Made by a program: the position numbers and the translations under genes
Notes under the pieces: model-generated
Seen by the model: the letters and a program-made list of their open reading frames with translations, nothing else
Database searches by the model: none
What the model was told of the DNA's origin: nothing
NCBI GenBank assembly: GCA_003215295.1
Contig: QCKN01000004.1
Coordinates: forward strand, 1-64,000
From: Prochlorococcus sp. AG-409-P03
GTDB taxonomy: Bacteria; Cyanobacteriota; Cyanobacteriia; PCC-6307; Cyanobiaceae
Length of the DNA stretch: 64,000 nucleotides
Direction: 5' to 3'
In this document: piece after piece, positions 1 through 8,732 of the stretch
Position numbering within the stretch: position 1 is the stretch's first letter
Layout: each line of letters starts with the position of its first letter

Positions 1-261
1 ATGAGAAGGTTGATACGCTCCTTCCATTACCAACTCAATATCATCCAAAAGCGCTTGGCGAGATAGTCCATTAGGAAGAGGTGCAATATCGGGCATCACG
101 CTTAATGAAGGGAGAGGCCCACCTTGACCACCCTGCGCAAACCATTCACAAAGTAGTGCTGAAGAGTCCACAAGAAACGAGTGCAGCTCTGGATCTAGAT
201 GATCAGGAGACGCAAACAGTTCCAACGAAGGAGTCGAGCTTATTTGAGGGAAAGCCGCCAA
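1..261 (-). CDS. PLP-dependent (group II) decarboxylase, N-terminal part
   Basis: An open frame runs leftwards off the window edge from position 261, giving about 87 N-terminal residues. The segment ending in EGAYQPSH resembles the region just before the conserved 'HP.. AHLDPP' block of the glutamate/diaminobutyrate decarboxylase family (pyridoxal-5-phosphate enzymes), but the catalytic lysine lies outside. A TAG stop sits two codons upstream, so the first possible start is TTG at 261. An internal ATG at codon 60 is an alternative, but the family usually has residues before it. It is divergent from tadA. Substrate cannot be told from this piece; the family call rests on a short N-terminal segment. 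Confidence 0.55.
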   Translation of the reverse strand, partial: MAAFPQISSTPSLELFASPDHLDPELHSFLVDSSALLCEWFAQGGQGGPLPSLSVMPDIAPLPNGLSRQALLDDIELVMEGAYQPSH

Positions 262-332
262 TGTCTAAAGCTATTCATGTTCATTCTCCCTCTTAATGGC
301 ATTGTTTGATTAAGGACTAACTACCAAAAAAG

Positions 333-821
333 TTGGACAAGCCCATTGAGCTATCTCCAAAACAATGCGAAACATGGATGAAAAGACTTCTGGCAAGGGC
401 TAAAGAAATTGGCTCATCAGGTGAAGTTCCAGTTAGTGCCGTGATTTTGGACAAATCTGGGCATTGCATTGGATATGGAAACAATAGAAGAGAAGTCGAC
501 TACAACCCTCTAGGGCACGCAGAACTAATAGCTCTCAGACAAGCTGCTTGGGTGAAACAGGACTGGAGATTCAACGATTGCACTCTAATTGTCACACTTG
601 AGCCTTGCCCCATGTGTGCTGGGGCCCTAATCCAAGCAAGAATGGGTCAGGTTCTTTTCGGAGCTAGAGACCCAAAGAGAGGAGCGCTGGGGGGGACTAT
701 CCACCTTGCCAAGCATTCAAGTTCACATCATCACATGATTACCCAAGGGGGAATCATGGAAAAAGAAGCACAAAAACAACTCCAAGAATGGTTCAAGCTG
801 CGCAGGCAACATTTTCTTTAA
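333..821 (+). CDS. tadA: tRNA-specific adenosine deaminase TadA
   Basis: Zinc-dependent deaminase that converts adenosine 34 to inosine in the tRNA-Arg(ACG) wobble position. The deaminase signature is complete: H62-A63-E64 supplies one zinc ligand and the proton-shuttling glutamate, and P91-C92-P93-M94-C95 the two cysteine ligands. At 162 residues it has the usual length. The start is TTG at 333; the first ATG (codon 16) would remove part of the first helix. The gene is convergent with, and overlaps by 29 bases, the class V aminotransferase. A free-base (cytosine/guanine) deaminase is the alternative, but the length and the ARDPKRGALGG segment favour TadA. Confidence 0.88.
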   Translation: MDKPIELSPKQCETWMKRLLARAKEIGSSGEVPVSAVILDKSGHCIGYGNNRREVDYNPLGHAELIALRQAAWVKQDWRFNDCTLIVTLEPCPMCAGALIQARMGQVLFGARDPKRGALGGTIHLAKHSSSHHHMITQGGIMEKEAQKQLQEWFKLRRQHFL

Positions 822-1977
822 AGCGAGGCAGCTCAGTTTTAAATAGGTTGAGAATCCTTTCTACATTTTCAGGAGTTGAGTTATAACCCATAAGTCCAAT
901 ACGCCAAACCTTTCCAGCAAGGCTTCCTAGTCCTGCGCCAATCTCTATACCATGATTATTGAGAAGGTGAAGATTAAATTCTTTCCCGTTAACTCCCTCA
1001 GGAATCTGAACAGTTGTCAAAGTAGTCAACCGCAAATCTTCTGATACGTGCAATTTTAAGCCGAGACTTTCAAGTCCTTCCCACAACTTTTCAGCATTCT
1101 TTTTATGCCGTTCCCAAGAATTCTCTAATCCCTCCTCAGAAAGCAGACGAAGGGCTTCACGAATTCCAAAGTTCATATTCACAGGAGCTGTATGGTGATA
1201 AACCCGATCACTGCCCCAATACTTATTTAAAAGCGAGACATCTAAATACCAATTAGGAACCTTGCCAACTCTTCTTTCCAGTTTCTTCTCGGCTCTAGGG
1301 CTCATAGTAAAAGGCCCTAATCCTGGGGGGCAACTTAGACCTTTCTGACTGCAACTGTATGCAAGGTCAACACCCCATTCATCAATAAACAGAGGGACTC
1401 CGCCTAAAGATGTGACCGTGTCCAATAGCAAGAGGCAATCATATTTGTGACAAAGCTCTCCTATCCCCTGCATAGGCTGACAAACGCCAGTCGAGGTCTC
1501 TGCATGAACCATTGCAAGAACAGAAGGTCGATATTGTTCAACAGCTAATTCGAGTTCTTCTAAAGAGAATGCATCTCCCCAAGGCTTTTCTATTGTCTCC
1601 ACCTGAGCTCTATACCTGCCTGCCATATCAACCAAACGATTTCCAAAATAACCATTAACTGCTACCAAAACACACTCATTCGGTTCTACGACATTTGCAA
1701 TTGTTGCCTCCATCGCTGAGCTCCCAGTGCCACTCATGGGCAAGGTCAATCTGTTATCTGTCTGCCAGGCATATCTCAGTAATTCTTGGACTTCACCCAT
1801 CAAATCGACATAGAAGGGATCCAAGTGGCCAATAGGAGGCAGCGAAAGTGCCTTGAGGACTGAAGGATGCGCATTCGATGGCCCTGGGCCTAGCAAAAGC
1901 CTCTCAGGGACAGATATTGAATCAAAAGCTTTGTGATGGCGTTGATCAACAGGGGGTAAGTTTTGCGTTGTCGCCAA
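793..1977 (-). CDS. class V aminotransferase (serine/alanine-glyoxylate type)
   Basis: A 394-residue pyridoxal-phosphate aminotransferase of the class V group that includes alanine-glyoxylate and serine-glyoxylate/pyruvate transaminases. Visible family marks are LLGPGPSNAHP near residue 29, SGTGSSAMEA (82-91) for cofactor phosphate binding, the HAETSTG segment (158-164), the DTVTSLGG block (186-193) and the Schiff-base lysine K212 in SQKGLSCPPG. In cyanobacteria this enzyme is expected to recycle photorespiratory glyoxylate to glycine (inference). The start is ATG at 1977. The gene is divergent from glnA across a 256-base spacer, and its 3' end overlaps tadA. Confidence 0.88.
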   Translation of the reverse strand: MATTQNLPPVDQRHHKAFDSISVPERLLLGPGPSNAHPSVLKALSLPPIGHLDPFYVDLMGEVQELLRYAWQTDNRLTLPMSGTGSSAMEATIANVVEPNECVLVAVNGYFGNRLVDMAGRYRAQVETIEKPWGDAFSLEELELAVEQYRPSVLAMVHAETSTGVCQPMQGIGELCHKYDCLLLLDTVTSLGGVPLFIDEWGVDLAYSCSQKGLSCPPGLGPFTMSPRAEKKLERRVGKVPNWYLDVSLLNKYWGSDRVYHHTAPVNMNFGIREALRLLSEEGLENSWERHKKNAEKLWEGLESLGLKLHVSEDLRLTTLTTVQIPEGVNGKEFNLHLLNNHGIEIGAGLGSLAGKVWRIGLMGYNSTPENVERILNLFKTELPRFKENVACAA

Positions 1978-2157
1978 GGCCCTGGGCTAGTTCAATTAAT
2001 TCGAGCCTAAACAGCCGAGGTTTAAGAATTGAAAATCCCTATAGGGATTGCAATGGCTTATAACAGATAGGGAAAGGGAACTCGAGTCAACCTGTTAATA
2101 AAAGTATGAGAAGCACCAGGGAATTGAAAGCCTGTCAAGAAAGAAAGTCTGATAAAA

Positions 2158-2199
2158 GTACCCGTTGATACAAAACTAGTAGCAAGCGGTGATTACGGT
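2158..2199 (+). promoter_or_regulatory. NtcA-activated promoter of glnA
   Basis: A perfect NtcA palindrome GTA-N8-TAC lies at 2158-2171, followed after 22 bases by a -10-like TACGGT at 2194-2199. This matches the established class II NtcA promoter layout (GTAN8TAC, about 22-24 bases, TAN3T). Transcription would begin near 2206, about 28 bases before the glnA ATG. NtcA is the nitrogen-limitation regulator of cyanobacteria, so glnA is probably induced when 2-oxoglutarate rises. Confidence 0.88.
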
Positions 2200-2233
2200 C
2201 AGGTTATTTTCTCAGCTAGGTCGCAGCATTCCC

Positions 2234-3655
2234 ATGGGCAAATCTCCTCAAGAAGTCCTCCGTCAAATCAAAGACGAGAATATTGAACTAATTGATCTGA
2301 AGTTCACAGACCTTCACGGGAAATGGCAGCATTTAACTGTGACTTCAGACATGATTGACGAAGAAGCTTTTAAAAGCGGGGTCGCATTTGATGGCTCATC
2401 AATACGTGGATGGAAAGCCATCAATGAATCAGACATGGCGATGGTTCCCGATGCCACAACTGCCTGGGTAGACCCGTTTTATCGCCATAAGACCCTCAGT
2501 CTAATTTGCTCTATCCAAGAACCCCGCAGTGGAGATCCTTATGAAAGATGTCCTAGAGCTCTTGCTCAAAAAGCTCTTAACTACTTATCCAGCACAGGTT
2601 TAGCTGATAGTGCTTTTTTCGGTCCCGAACCGGAATTTTTCTTATTTGATGATGTTAAATACAGCTCTAGCGAGGGTGGTTCCTTCTACAGCGTTGACAC
2701 AATTGAAGCTCCATGGAATTCAGGTAGAGAAGAAGAGGGAGGTAACCTTGCCTACAAAATTCAATTAAAAGAAGGATATTTCCCAGTATCACCTAACGAC
2801 ACAGCGCAAGATATACGTTCTGAGATGCTCCTATTGATGGGAGAACTAGGAATACCAATTGAAAAACACCACCATGAAGTAGCAGGAGCAGGTCAACACG
2901 AATTAGGAATGAAGTTTGCAGAGCTTATACAAGCAGCGGATAACGTAATGACATATAAATATGTAGTGAGAAATGTTGCCAAAAAATATGGGAAAACAGC
3001 CACCTTTATGCCAAAACCTGTTTTTAATGACAATGGAACTGGAATGCATGTTCACCAAAGCCTATGGAAAGGAGGTCAACCTCTCTTTTTTGGTGAAGGA
3101 ACTTATGCAAACCTATCTCAAACAGCTAAGTGGTATATAGGAGGCATTCTTAAGCATGCACCTTCTTTCCTGGCCTTTACAAACCCAACAACGAATAGCT
3201 ACAAGCGTCTTGTCCCAGGGTTTGAGGCTCCGGTTAACTTAGTCTACTCCCAAGGAAATAGATCAGCAGCAGTAAGAATTCCCTTAACTGGACCAAGCCC
3301 AAAAGCGAAAAGATTAGAGTTCCGTTCAGGAGATGCAATGGCCAATCCATACCTTGCATTTAGTGCAATGATGATGGCAGGGATTGATGGCATTAAAAAT
3401 CAAATCGACCCAGGAGATGGAGTTGATGTTGACCTATTTGAGCTTTCACCAGACAAACTGGCTAGTATTGATACAGTTCCAGCCTCATTAAATAGCGCCC
3501 TTGAAGCTTTAAATGCAGATAATTCCTACCTGTGTGAAGGTGGCGTATTTACCAAGGATTTTATAAACAATTGGGTGGAAATAAAATACGAGGAGGTTCA
3601 ACAATTGCGTCAAAGGCCTCATCCCCATGAGTTCACTATGTACTACGACGCATAA
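2234..3655 (+). CDS. glnA: glutamine synthetase type I
   Basis: ATP-dependent ligase joining ammonium to glutamate, the entry point of nitrogen in the GS-GOGAT cycle; dodecameric and cytoplasmic. The product is 473 residues, the standard GlnA length. Family blocks are present: DGSSIRGW (53-60), [10 protein letters not shown], the [13 protein letters not shown] metal-binding block and [10 protein letters not shown]. The ATG at 2234 is chosen because [10 protein letters not shown] matches the normal cyanobacterial N-terminus. The frame is open from a GTG at 2189, but that codon lies upstream of the predicted transcription start. An NtcA promoter precedes it and a long inverted repeat follows. 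Confidence 0.97.
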   Translation: MGKSPQEVLRQIKDENIELIDLKFTDLHGKWQHLTVTSDMIDEEAFKSGVAFDGSSIRGWKAINESDMAMVPDATTAWVDPFYRHKTLSLICSIQEPRSGDPYERCPRALAQKALNYLSSTGLADSAFFGPEPEFFLFDDVKYSSSEGGSFYSVDTIEAPWNSGREEEGGNLAYKIQLKEGYFPVSPNDTAQDIRSEMLLLMGELGIPIEKHHHEVAGAGQHELGMKFAELIQAADNVMTYKYVVRNVAKKYGKTATFMPKPVFNDNGTGMHVHQSLWKGGQPLFFGEGTYANLSQTAKWYIGGILKHAPSFLAFTNPTTNSYKRLVPGFEAPVNLVYSQGNRSAAVRIPLTGPSPKAKRLEFRSGDAMANPYLAFSAMMMAGIDGIKNQIDPGDGVDVDLFELSPDKLASIDTVPASLNSALEALNADNSYLCEGGVFTKDFINNWVEIKYEEVQQLRQRPHPHEFTMYYDA

Positions 3656-3696
3656 ATGATCTTATTTTATTAGGCACAACTCTCTGTTCAAAACAT

Positions 3697-3763
3697 AAAA
3701 TGGGTCAAGACGGTGAAGTAGTTTTTTTAAATGAATATCTTGCTTACTTTCTTGATCCATTTT
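3697..3763 (+). terminator. long stem-loop downstream of glnA
   Basis: A 14-base arm at 3697-3710 (AAAATGGGTCAAGA) pairs with 3750-3763 (TCTTGATCCATTTT), with a single G-T pair. A second short pairing (AAGTA with TACTT) is possible inside the 39-base loop. It begins about 40 bases after the glnA stop. There is no U-run after the second arm, so it is either an atypical terminator or a 3'-end stabilising structure; the call is inferred from position. Confidence 0.45.
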
Positions 3764-3804
3764 AAACAAATAGGAGAAACATCTTTTAACTTAGTGAATG
3801 TCTA

Positions 3805-4158
3805 ATGTCACTCAAAGTTCCCACAAAGCTGCTGCTAATCCAATTGACATCTGTGATATTTTTCCAAAATTTTGTCTTCACAGGTCAAGCGAAAGCCGTC
3901 CATTCAGATACTCATTCAATACAGAGAATTAACAATTCACTCGAGCAATTAGAGTTAAACATGCGGTATCAAAATAAAAAACAAATATGTTTGAATGCAC
4001 AGAAGTCAGCAGATCTAATTGCTAATAATAAAAACACCCTTAAAGATATTGAGCCTAACTATAATTGGAAAGAGATCCGAAAGGTTCTAATATTGGTTCA
4101 AAGAGAACATTGCGACCCAAAAGCCAGCTACTCTGGCCAAAGAGTCAAGCTTTCCTAG
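3805..4158 (+). CDS. small secreted protein, unknown
   Basis: 117 residues, not recognised. Residues 1-31 look like a signal peptide: a basic start (MSLKVPTK), a hydrophobic core (LLLIQLTSVIFF) and an AKA end before VHSD. The mature part is polar, with a helix-like region rich in N, Q and K and two cysteines (in KKQICLNA and REHCDP) that could form a disulfide in the periplasm. An AGGAG-like element lies near 3772. It stands alone downstream of glnA and its hairpin. Codon use looks like the neighbours. Probably real because of the coherent signal peptide. Confidence 0.6.
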   Translation: MSLKVPTKLLLIQLTSVIFFQNFVFTGQAKAVHSDTHSIQRINNSLEQLELNMRYQNKKQICLNAQKSADLIANNKNTLKDIEPNYNWKEIRKVLILVQREHCDPKASYSGQRVKLS

Positions 4159-4337
4159 CCATAAGAGTCCAATATATAGATATTATGCTAACTATTGATT
4201 ATTTGTTAATCCTTGATCGAATGTCAAAGCTAGTTAGAGTTATGGAATTTGTCTGAATTATTTGTAATTAATACAATCCAAGTAAAATCAAATAACATGG
4301 GACAACATACCCCTACAACCAATTTGAAACTGGGTTC

Positions 4338-5402
4338 ATGGCTTCACCAAGCCTTACGAAATTAGCTTACTTTGCACTTCAGCAAGGAAAAAGTATTGCT
4401 GGATTGGCTCACAAAGAACTCAGCACAAAGTTGATGGGTCTTGTGGCTCCAGAGGCCATGACCAAAACCAAGCCAATACCAAACTCCCTACTTGTAGAAC
4501 TAAGAAAGTCAATAGCCGCACTTGAACAAGTGGACTGGCAAGAAGCTGAACAAGGGATTTATCCAACAAGTCAACTCTTTGATTCTCCATGGATTGAATG
4601 GGCAGCCCGCTACCCACAAGTATGGCTAGATCTCCCCTCCACATGGGAAAGACGAAAAAAGAAACAAACTCGAAATATCCCTAGGAAGATAAACCGCGAA
4701 ATCTATCCTGATTATTATCTTCAAAACTTTCACCATCAAACTGATGGTTACCTGAGTGATCATTCTGCTGCTCTATATGACCTGCAAGTAGAAATTCTGT
4801 TTAATGGCACAGCTGATTCGATGCGAAGAAGAATTATTGCGCCTCTAAAAAGAGGTCTGCGCCGTTTTCGTGACAGGCCTCACGGAAGCTTACACATACT
4901 TGATGTAGCAACTGGAACTGGACGCACTTTGCACCAAATCAGAAGTGCTTTGCCAGAAGTGGAGCTGATCGGGATAGATCTTTCCTCTTCCTATCTGAAG
5001 CAAGCCAGCCGTCATTTAAATAGCAAATCTGGGAACTTAGCTCAGCTCATAAGAGGGAATGCTGAACAAATGCCTTTTGCAACTGGAAGCATGCAAGCAT
5101 TAACATGCGTATTTCTATTGCATGAACTCCCTCGAAAAACAAGGCAGAAGGTTATCAATGAATGCTGGAGGGTGATTGAACCAGGAGGTGTTTTTGTTCT
5201 AGCTGATTCAATACAACTAGAAGATTCGCCGAAATTCGAGCCAATAATGGAAGACTTTCATAAAGTGTTCCACGAACCATATTACCGTGACTATATAAAA
5301 GATGATGTTGAAGGAAAACTTTTAAACAGTGGTTTTGAAGGGGTTCAAACAGGCTCACATTTCATGACTAAAGTTTGGACAGCAACTAAACCAATCAATT
5401 AA
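4338..5402 (+). CDS. class I SAM-dependent methyltransferase
   Basis: 354 residues. The C-terminal half is a Rossmann-like methyltransferase domain: motif I LDVATGTGR (188-196) binds S-adenosylmethionine, LIGIDLSSSYL (210-220) is the acidic motif II region, and the following blocks (NAEQMPF, CVFLLHELPR, EPGGVFVLADS) fit the methyltransf_11/25 families. The N-terminal 140 residues form a separate helical domain typical of the cyanobacterial version. The substrate is not predictable from sequence; lipid or quinone-like small molecules are common in this group. Free-standing gene with ATG start. Confidence 0.78.
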   Translation: MASPSLTKLAYFALQQGKSIAGLAHKELSTKLMGLVAPEAMTKTKPIPNSLLVELRKSIAALEQVDWQEAEQGIYPTSQLFDSPWIEWAARYPQVWLDLPSTWERRKKKQTRNIPRKINREIYPDYYLQNFHHQTDGYLSDHSAALYDLQVEILFNGTADSMRRRIIAPLKRGLRRFRDRPHGSLHILDVATGTGRTLHQIRSALPEVELIGIDLSSSYLKQASRHLNSKSGNLAQLIRGNAEQMPFATGSMQALTCVFLLHELPRKTRQKVINECWRVIEPGGVFVLADSIQLEDSPKFEPIMEDFHKVFHEPYYRDYIKDDVEGKLLNSGFEGVQTGSHFMTKVWTATKPIN

Positions 5403-5499
5403 GCAGAGCCAAGTCATAATTCCCTGACAGTAAGGTTTGCACTTGACCAATATTTTCATAAGGTTAAATTGACGACCTAAATTCTCTTCAAGGAGGGAT

Positions 5500-5754
5500 A
5501 TGAAAAGTCCCTTCCGATTAAGATGGCTTGAAGGTTGGATCTTTCAAGTTGTTTTTATGGGGCCTCAAATGCAAATAGAGGCACATGGATTTGGAATATG
5601 CCTTAGGAAATCCTTATCGCCAGGAGAGAGTCTCCACATGGCTGCTGATAGCCTAATCCTTACTGAGAATGAAAGAAGAAGGTCTATTTACAGAGCCTGG
5701 ATTAGAAGTAATACTTCCCCTATTCCCCTTGAAACATATCAAATCTTCGACTGA
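5500..5754 (+). CDS. conserved hypothetical protein, 84 residues
   Basis: Short soluble protein of unknown function with no known motif seen. It opens with basic and aromatic residues (MKSPFRLRWLEGW), has a central GPQMQIEAHGFGICLRKSLSPGESLHMAADS region and an arginine-rich segment ENERRRSIYRAWIRS. The start is well supported: a strong AAGGAGGG ribosome-binding site at about 5490-5497 lies at good spacing before the ATG, unusual for this genome where many starts lack one. The gene stands alone, with a 309-base spacer after it. Confidence 0.65.
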   Translation: MKSPFRLRWLEGWIFQVVFMGPQMQIEAHGFGICLRKSLSPGESLHMAADSLILTENERRRSIYRAWIRSNTSPIPLETYQIFD

Positions 5755-6063
5755 ATCTCAGATGAAGTAAAGTCTCTCATCTAAAGGCTGAAACACCAAT
5801 ACAAAAGTAGTTAACACAGAAAAGAGAGTCACTAGAAAACTTATTAATGGTTAATGCACAAATTGCAAATAGATAGCATCCTTATCCTTATATTTATATT
5901 CAGAAGGAACAGCTGAGCAGACAGAATAAGGTCAACATTTCTTCCAAAAAGAGAACCTTATCAATATAGTTTGGTTTAATATATACATAATCTAAAGGAA
6001 AGTATTTATCATGACAATAGATAGTATGGTGTTATTTCACTAGTAAAATATTTATTTAAACCT
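5755..6063. other. 309-base spacer without a supported gene
   Basis: AT-rich spacer. A weak AGATGA...TCATCT hairpin near the start could end the upstream transcript. Near its right end an AAAGGAAAG element precedes a 10-codon open frame at 6011-6043, too short to support. No tRNA or known small RNA was recognised. Confidence 0.4.
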
Positions 6064-6318
6064 ATGAAAATAGAAAAAACTAAGTGGCCAATTCAGACCA
6101 AAGAATTAGCAGTTCTTCTCCATTCAAAGCTCAGTCTTACACACAAGAATTGGCACCATCGCAAAGGCGACTCAGAGACAAGGGCCGCCGAGCTTTTATC
6201 AGCAGCAATTGTCCAACTACTGCAAGATGGGAAGGACTCTGAAATCATTGATTTAATCGAGCACTCGCTCGGCTGGCTTAAAGGTGAAGTAAAAGATCCT
6301 GGCTGCCCTCATAATTAA
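6064..6318 (+). CDS. DUF6439-like conserved cyanobacterial protein
   Basis: 84 residues, predicted soluble and helical, with the pattern KNWHHRKGDSETRAAELLSA followed by a second helix and a conserved-looking end (LIEHSLGWLKGEVKDPGCPH). I associate this pattern from memory with the small cyanobacterial family DUF6439, whose function is unknown; that family name was not checked. ATG start. The last 41 bases overlap the 3' end of the convergent RsbW-like gene. Confidence 0.65.
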   Translation: MKIEKTKWPIQTKELAVLLHSKLSLTHKNWHHRKGDSETRAAELLSAAIVQLLQDGKDSEIIDLIEHSLGWLKGEVKDPGCPHN

Positions 6319-6778
6319 TTTGAGTTTTACGCCGGCACGCGAGCTGAAGTCGATTACCTCTTCGGCTCCAGCGGACATCATCAAAGCAGTTGTGAATCAA
6401 GAAGAATCCTCTTCCACTATTTGCTTCTAAGTCTGTAGGAAGACAAGTAAACCTTCCAGCACTAGGAACACCATCACCCTCATCTTGAATCTGCCAGACA
6501 AACCAATTGGGCGTAAGTATTCTACGTACTCTAAGGTTTTTACTGGGGTCTTCTGAGTTGCCATGCTTTACTGCGTTAACTAACGCCTCATGAAGCCCTA
6601 GTTGAATTTTCTGGCTAGTTTCTTTGCAGTCCACTGGCTCTATTAGCAATTCAATCAAAGGAGCCAGTTGGAGTGTAGAAGGAAGAATAAAGTCGGCCCA
6701 ACGAAATCTAGATGACACAAAAAAACTAATTAGTTTGTAAAAATGCCCTACAGCCTTTTCTGAGCTTAATAGTCTCAT
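6278..6778 (-). CDS. RsbW-like anti-sigma factor / serine kinase ATPase domain
   Basis: 166 residues with a GHKL ATPase fold: N-box HEALVNAVKHGN (63-74) with the Mg-binding asparagine, G1 box DEGDG (99-103) and G2 box GRG (122-124). This is the layout of RsbW/SpoIIAB anti-sigma factors, which bind a sigma factor or phosphorylate a STAS antagonist on serine. About 50 extra residues precede the domain. It is not next to a sigma factor or phosphatase gene. A STAS protein that could be its partner is encoded at 34731-35087; that pairing is inference. It overlaps its convergent neighbour by 41 bases. Confidence 0.78.
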   Translation of the reverse strand: MRLLSSEKAVGHFYKLISFFVSSRFRWADFILPSTLQLAPLIELLIEPVDCKETSQKIQLGLHEALVNAVKHGNSEDPSKNLRVRRILTPNWFVWQIQDEGDGVPSAGRFTCLPTDLEANSGRGFFLIHNCFDDVRWSRRGNRLQLACRRKTQINYEGSQDLLLHL

Positions 6779-6851
6779 GATTCCATTGACTTCTACTAAA
6801 GCAATGGCTTAATTGTCTAATTATTATATTTAACTTTAGGCTTTACGACAT

Positions 6852-7622
6852 TTACTTCATTCGAGCAATCAAAGCCTCGTGGCTCAACAAGGCGTCCATA
6901 AGACGAATCCCACGCAATTGATTGATCAAAGGCATATGCCCTTCAGGGGCATTGATCGACCAGTCAAAAGCCTTTGGATATCTAGTCCAAACCCCATCTT
7001 GCTTCCAACCGATCCTTGGCCAGAGTCGATCGTATCTTCCTTCTAAAGAAGCTAAAAGACGAGCCTGGACTGAGAAACCAAACCGACCCTGAGAGTAGGC
7101 CACCCATAGTCGATCAATCGTGACGAGATCCACTGCTGGGATTAAATCCACCTCACTGAAGTAGACATAACCTCTTGCTTCAGCCTGAGCCCCAGCCAAT
7201 TTCCGGAGAGTCGCGCTGGTAAAACGATCTGCCTCTTCAAAACTTTCATTCAATAAATATTCCTGTAAGGGTTCATAATTAATATCGGCATTTGATGGAG
7301 CCTTAAACCATCCGTGCGATTCGTCAGAAAGCACTTGAACCAAGGCAGACTCTTTGTGTCGTTTAAGAACCTGCAAAAGCCAGCCTGCAGACCAACTATC
7401 ACCTTCAGGGTCATAAGGAGCAAGCAGTTGACTTCTCAAGAGGCTCAAATCATCAGCTCTTGACTCAATTGCATTAAGAAGCCCTCTTCTCTTTCGAGAT
7501 GAACCACTTGAGAATTGCTCAAGCAGCTGCTCGATGCTGATATTGGTTGAGTTGGATGTTTCAGAAGGCATGGCTGACAGCCCGTCTCTAATTTCCCTAA
7601 GTACGCCCACTATGTCAGGCAT
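6852..7622 (-). CDS. GUN4-domain protein
   Basis: About 256 residues. The C-terminal half carries the GUN4 core (residues about 100-245): LNESFEEADRFTSATLRKLAG, then IDRLWVAYSQGRFGFSVQ and WPRIGWKQDGVWTRYPKAFDWS. GUN4 binds protoporphyrin IX and Mg-protoporphyrin and stimulates Mg-chelatase, the committed step to chlorophyll. The N-terminal half is a helical repeat-like domain as in cyanobacterial GUN4. The start is uncertain. ATG at 7622 overlaps the divergent selU start by 11 bases; ATG at 7571 would clear it. A TTG at 7631 also exists. I use 7622. Confidence 0.85.
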   Translation of the reverse strand: MPDIVGVLREIRDGLSAMPSETSNSTNISIEQLLEQFSSGSSRKRRGLLNAIESRADDLSLLRSQLLAPYDPEGDSWSAGWLLQVLKRHKESALVQVLSDESHGWFKAPSNADINYEPLQEYLLNESFEEADRFTSATLRKLAGAQAEARGYVYFSEVDLIPAVDLVTIDRLWVAYSQGRFGFSVQARLLASLEGRYDRLWPRIGWKQDGVWTRYPKAFDWSINAPEGHMPLINQLRGIRLMDALLSHEALIARMK

Positions 7623-8676
7623 AGGAATCAATTCTGCTATTCCATTCGAAAAGTTCCGATCTCAGCAAGGATCATTAATTGATCTTCGCAGTCCAAAAGA
7701 GTTCACTCAAGGGCATTGGCCAGGGGCAATCAACTTGCCTTTATTCTCAGATGAGGAAAGAGTCTTGGTGGGAACCACCTACAAACAACAGGGCAGAAAA
7801 GAAGCAATTCTTCTTGGTCTACAAATAACAGGTCCAAAGTTGCTAAAACTCAAAAATCAGTTGTTACAACTTTCTAACCAAAAAGCGTCTAGGGATAAAC
7901 AAAGCCAAACAAATTACCTTCGTATCTACTGCTGGAGAGGTGGCATGCGTTCAGCCAGTATAGGTTGGTTCGCAAGTCTTCTTAATATTGACTGTGTTGT
8001 ATTAGAAGATGGATACAAGGCCTATAGGAGATGGGCCCTTCATCAATTTGAAAAGAAGTGGCCAATAAGGTTGTTAGGGGGTCGAACTGGAAGTGGAAAG
8101 ACAGAAGTACTTCTAGAGCTCGCTAAAAAGGGAATCTCAGTTATAGACCTAGAAGGCCTTGCAAATCATCGAGGCAGCAGTTTTGGCTCATTCGGGCTGC
8201 CTCCACAACCTACTTCAGAACATTATGAGAACTTAATTGCAGAATCTCTTCAAACTTGCAAAGAAAACTCATCTACAGGTATCTGGTTAGAAGCCGAAAG
8301 TGCCAATTTAGGGAGATGCAGAATACCCAAACCCTTATTTAGCCAAATGAAAGAAGCTGCGGTTATTGAATTAAATAGAGCCAAACATGAAAGAGTGGGA
8401 AAACTGGTGGAAGTGTATGCCCAATATGGCAAAAAGAATCTTGAAGAAGCCACGCTACGGATCAGCCGTAGACTAGGCCCCCAAAGGACACTGCAAGCCC
8501 TAAGAGCAATTTCCAAAGAAGACTGGGTTGAAGCCTGCCTCGCAATGCTTGATTATTACGACCGCTGCTATGACTATGAACTAGAGAAATCCACTAAAAG
8601 GAAAACCGCGAACATCACAGGGTTAAGTCCCGAAGAAGCAGCTGTTGAATTACTTGACCTTGGGCTACTTAAATAA
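7612..8676 (+). CDS. selU: tRNA 2-selenouridine synthase (SelU/MnmH)
   Basis: 354 residues combining an N-terminal rhodanese domain (about 10-130) and a C-terminal P-loop domain. The rhodanese part has LIDLRSPKEF and the catalytic loop YCWRGGMRS with C107; the P-loop is GGRTGSGKT (156-164). This two-domain order defines SelU/MnmH, which replaces sulfur by selenium in 2-thiouridine 34, via a geranylated intermediate. No selD was seen in this window. The ATG at 7612 is the last start that leaves the rhodanese domain whole. The frame extends upstream to 7534, but that lies inside the divergent GUN4 gene. Confidence 0.88.
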   Translation: MSGIGINSAIPFEKFRSQQGSLIDLRSPKEFTQGHWPGAINLPLFSDEERVLVGTTYKQQGRKEAILLGLQITGPKLLKLKNQLLQLSNQKASRDKQSQTNYLRIYCWRGGMRSASIGWFASLLNIDCVVLEDGYKAYRRWALHQFEKKWPIRLLGGRTGSGKTEVLLELAKKGISVIDLEGLANHRGSSFGSFGLPPQPTSEHYENLIAESLQTCKENSSTGIWLEAESANLGRCRIPKPLFSQMKEAAVIELNRAKHERVGKLVEVYAQYGKKNLEEATLRISRRLGPQRTLQALRAISKEDWVEACLAMLDYYDRCYDYELEKSTKRKTANITGLSPEEAAVELLDLGLLK

Positions 8677-8732
8677 AAGCCAACAAACAAAGAGCACAAA
8701 AAATTCCTATTATTCTGATTTAGAAGGAACTC

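Noticed and set aside
81-296. 71-codon plus-strand frame at the window start
   Set aside because: Antisense to the decarboxylase N-terminus, which has the more coherent composition.
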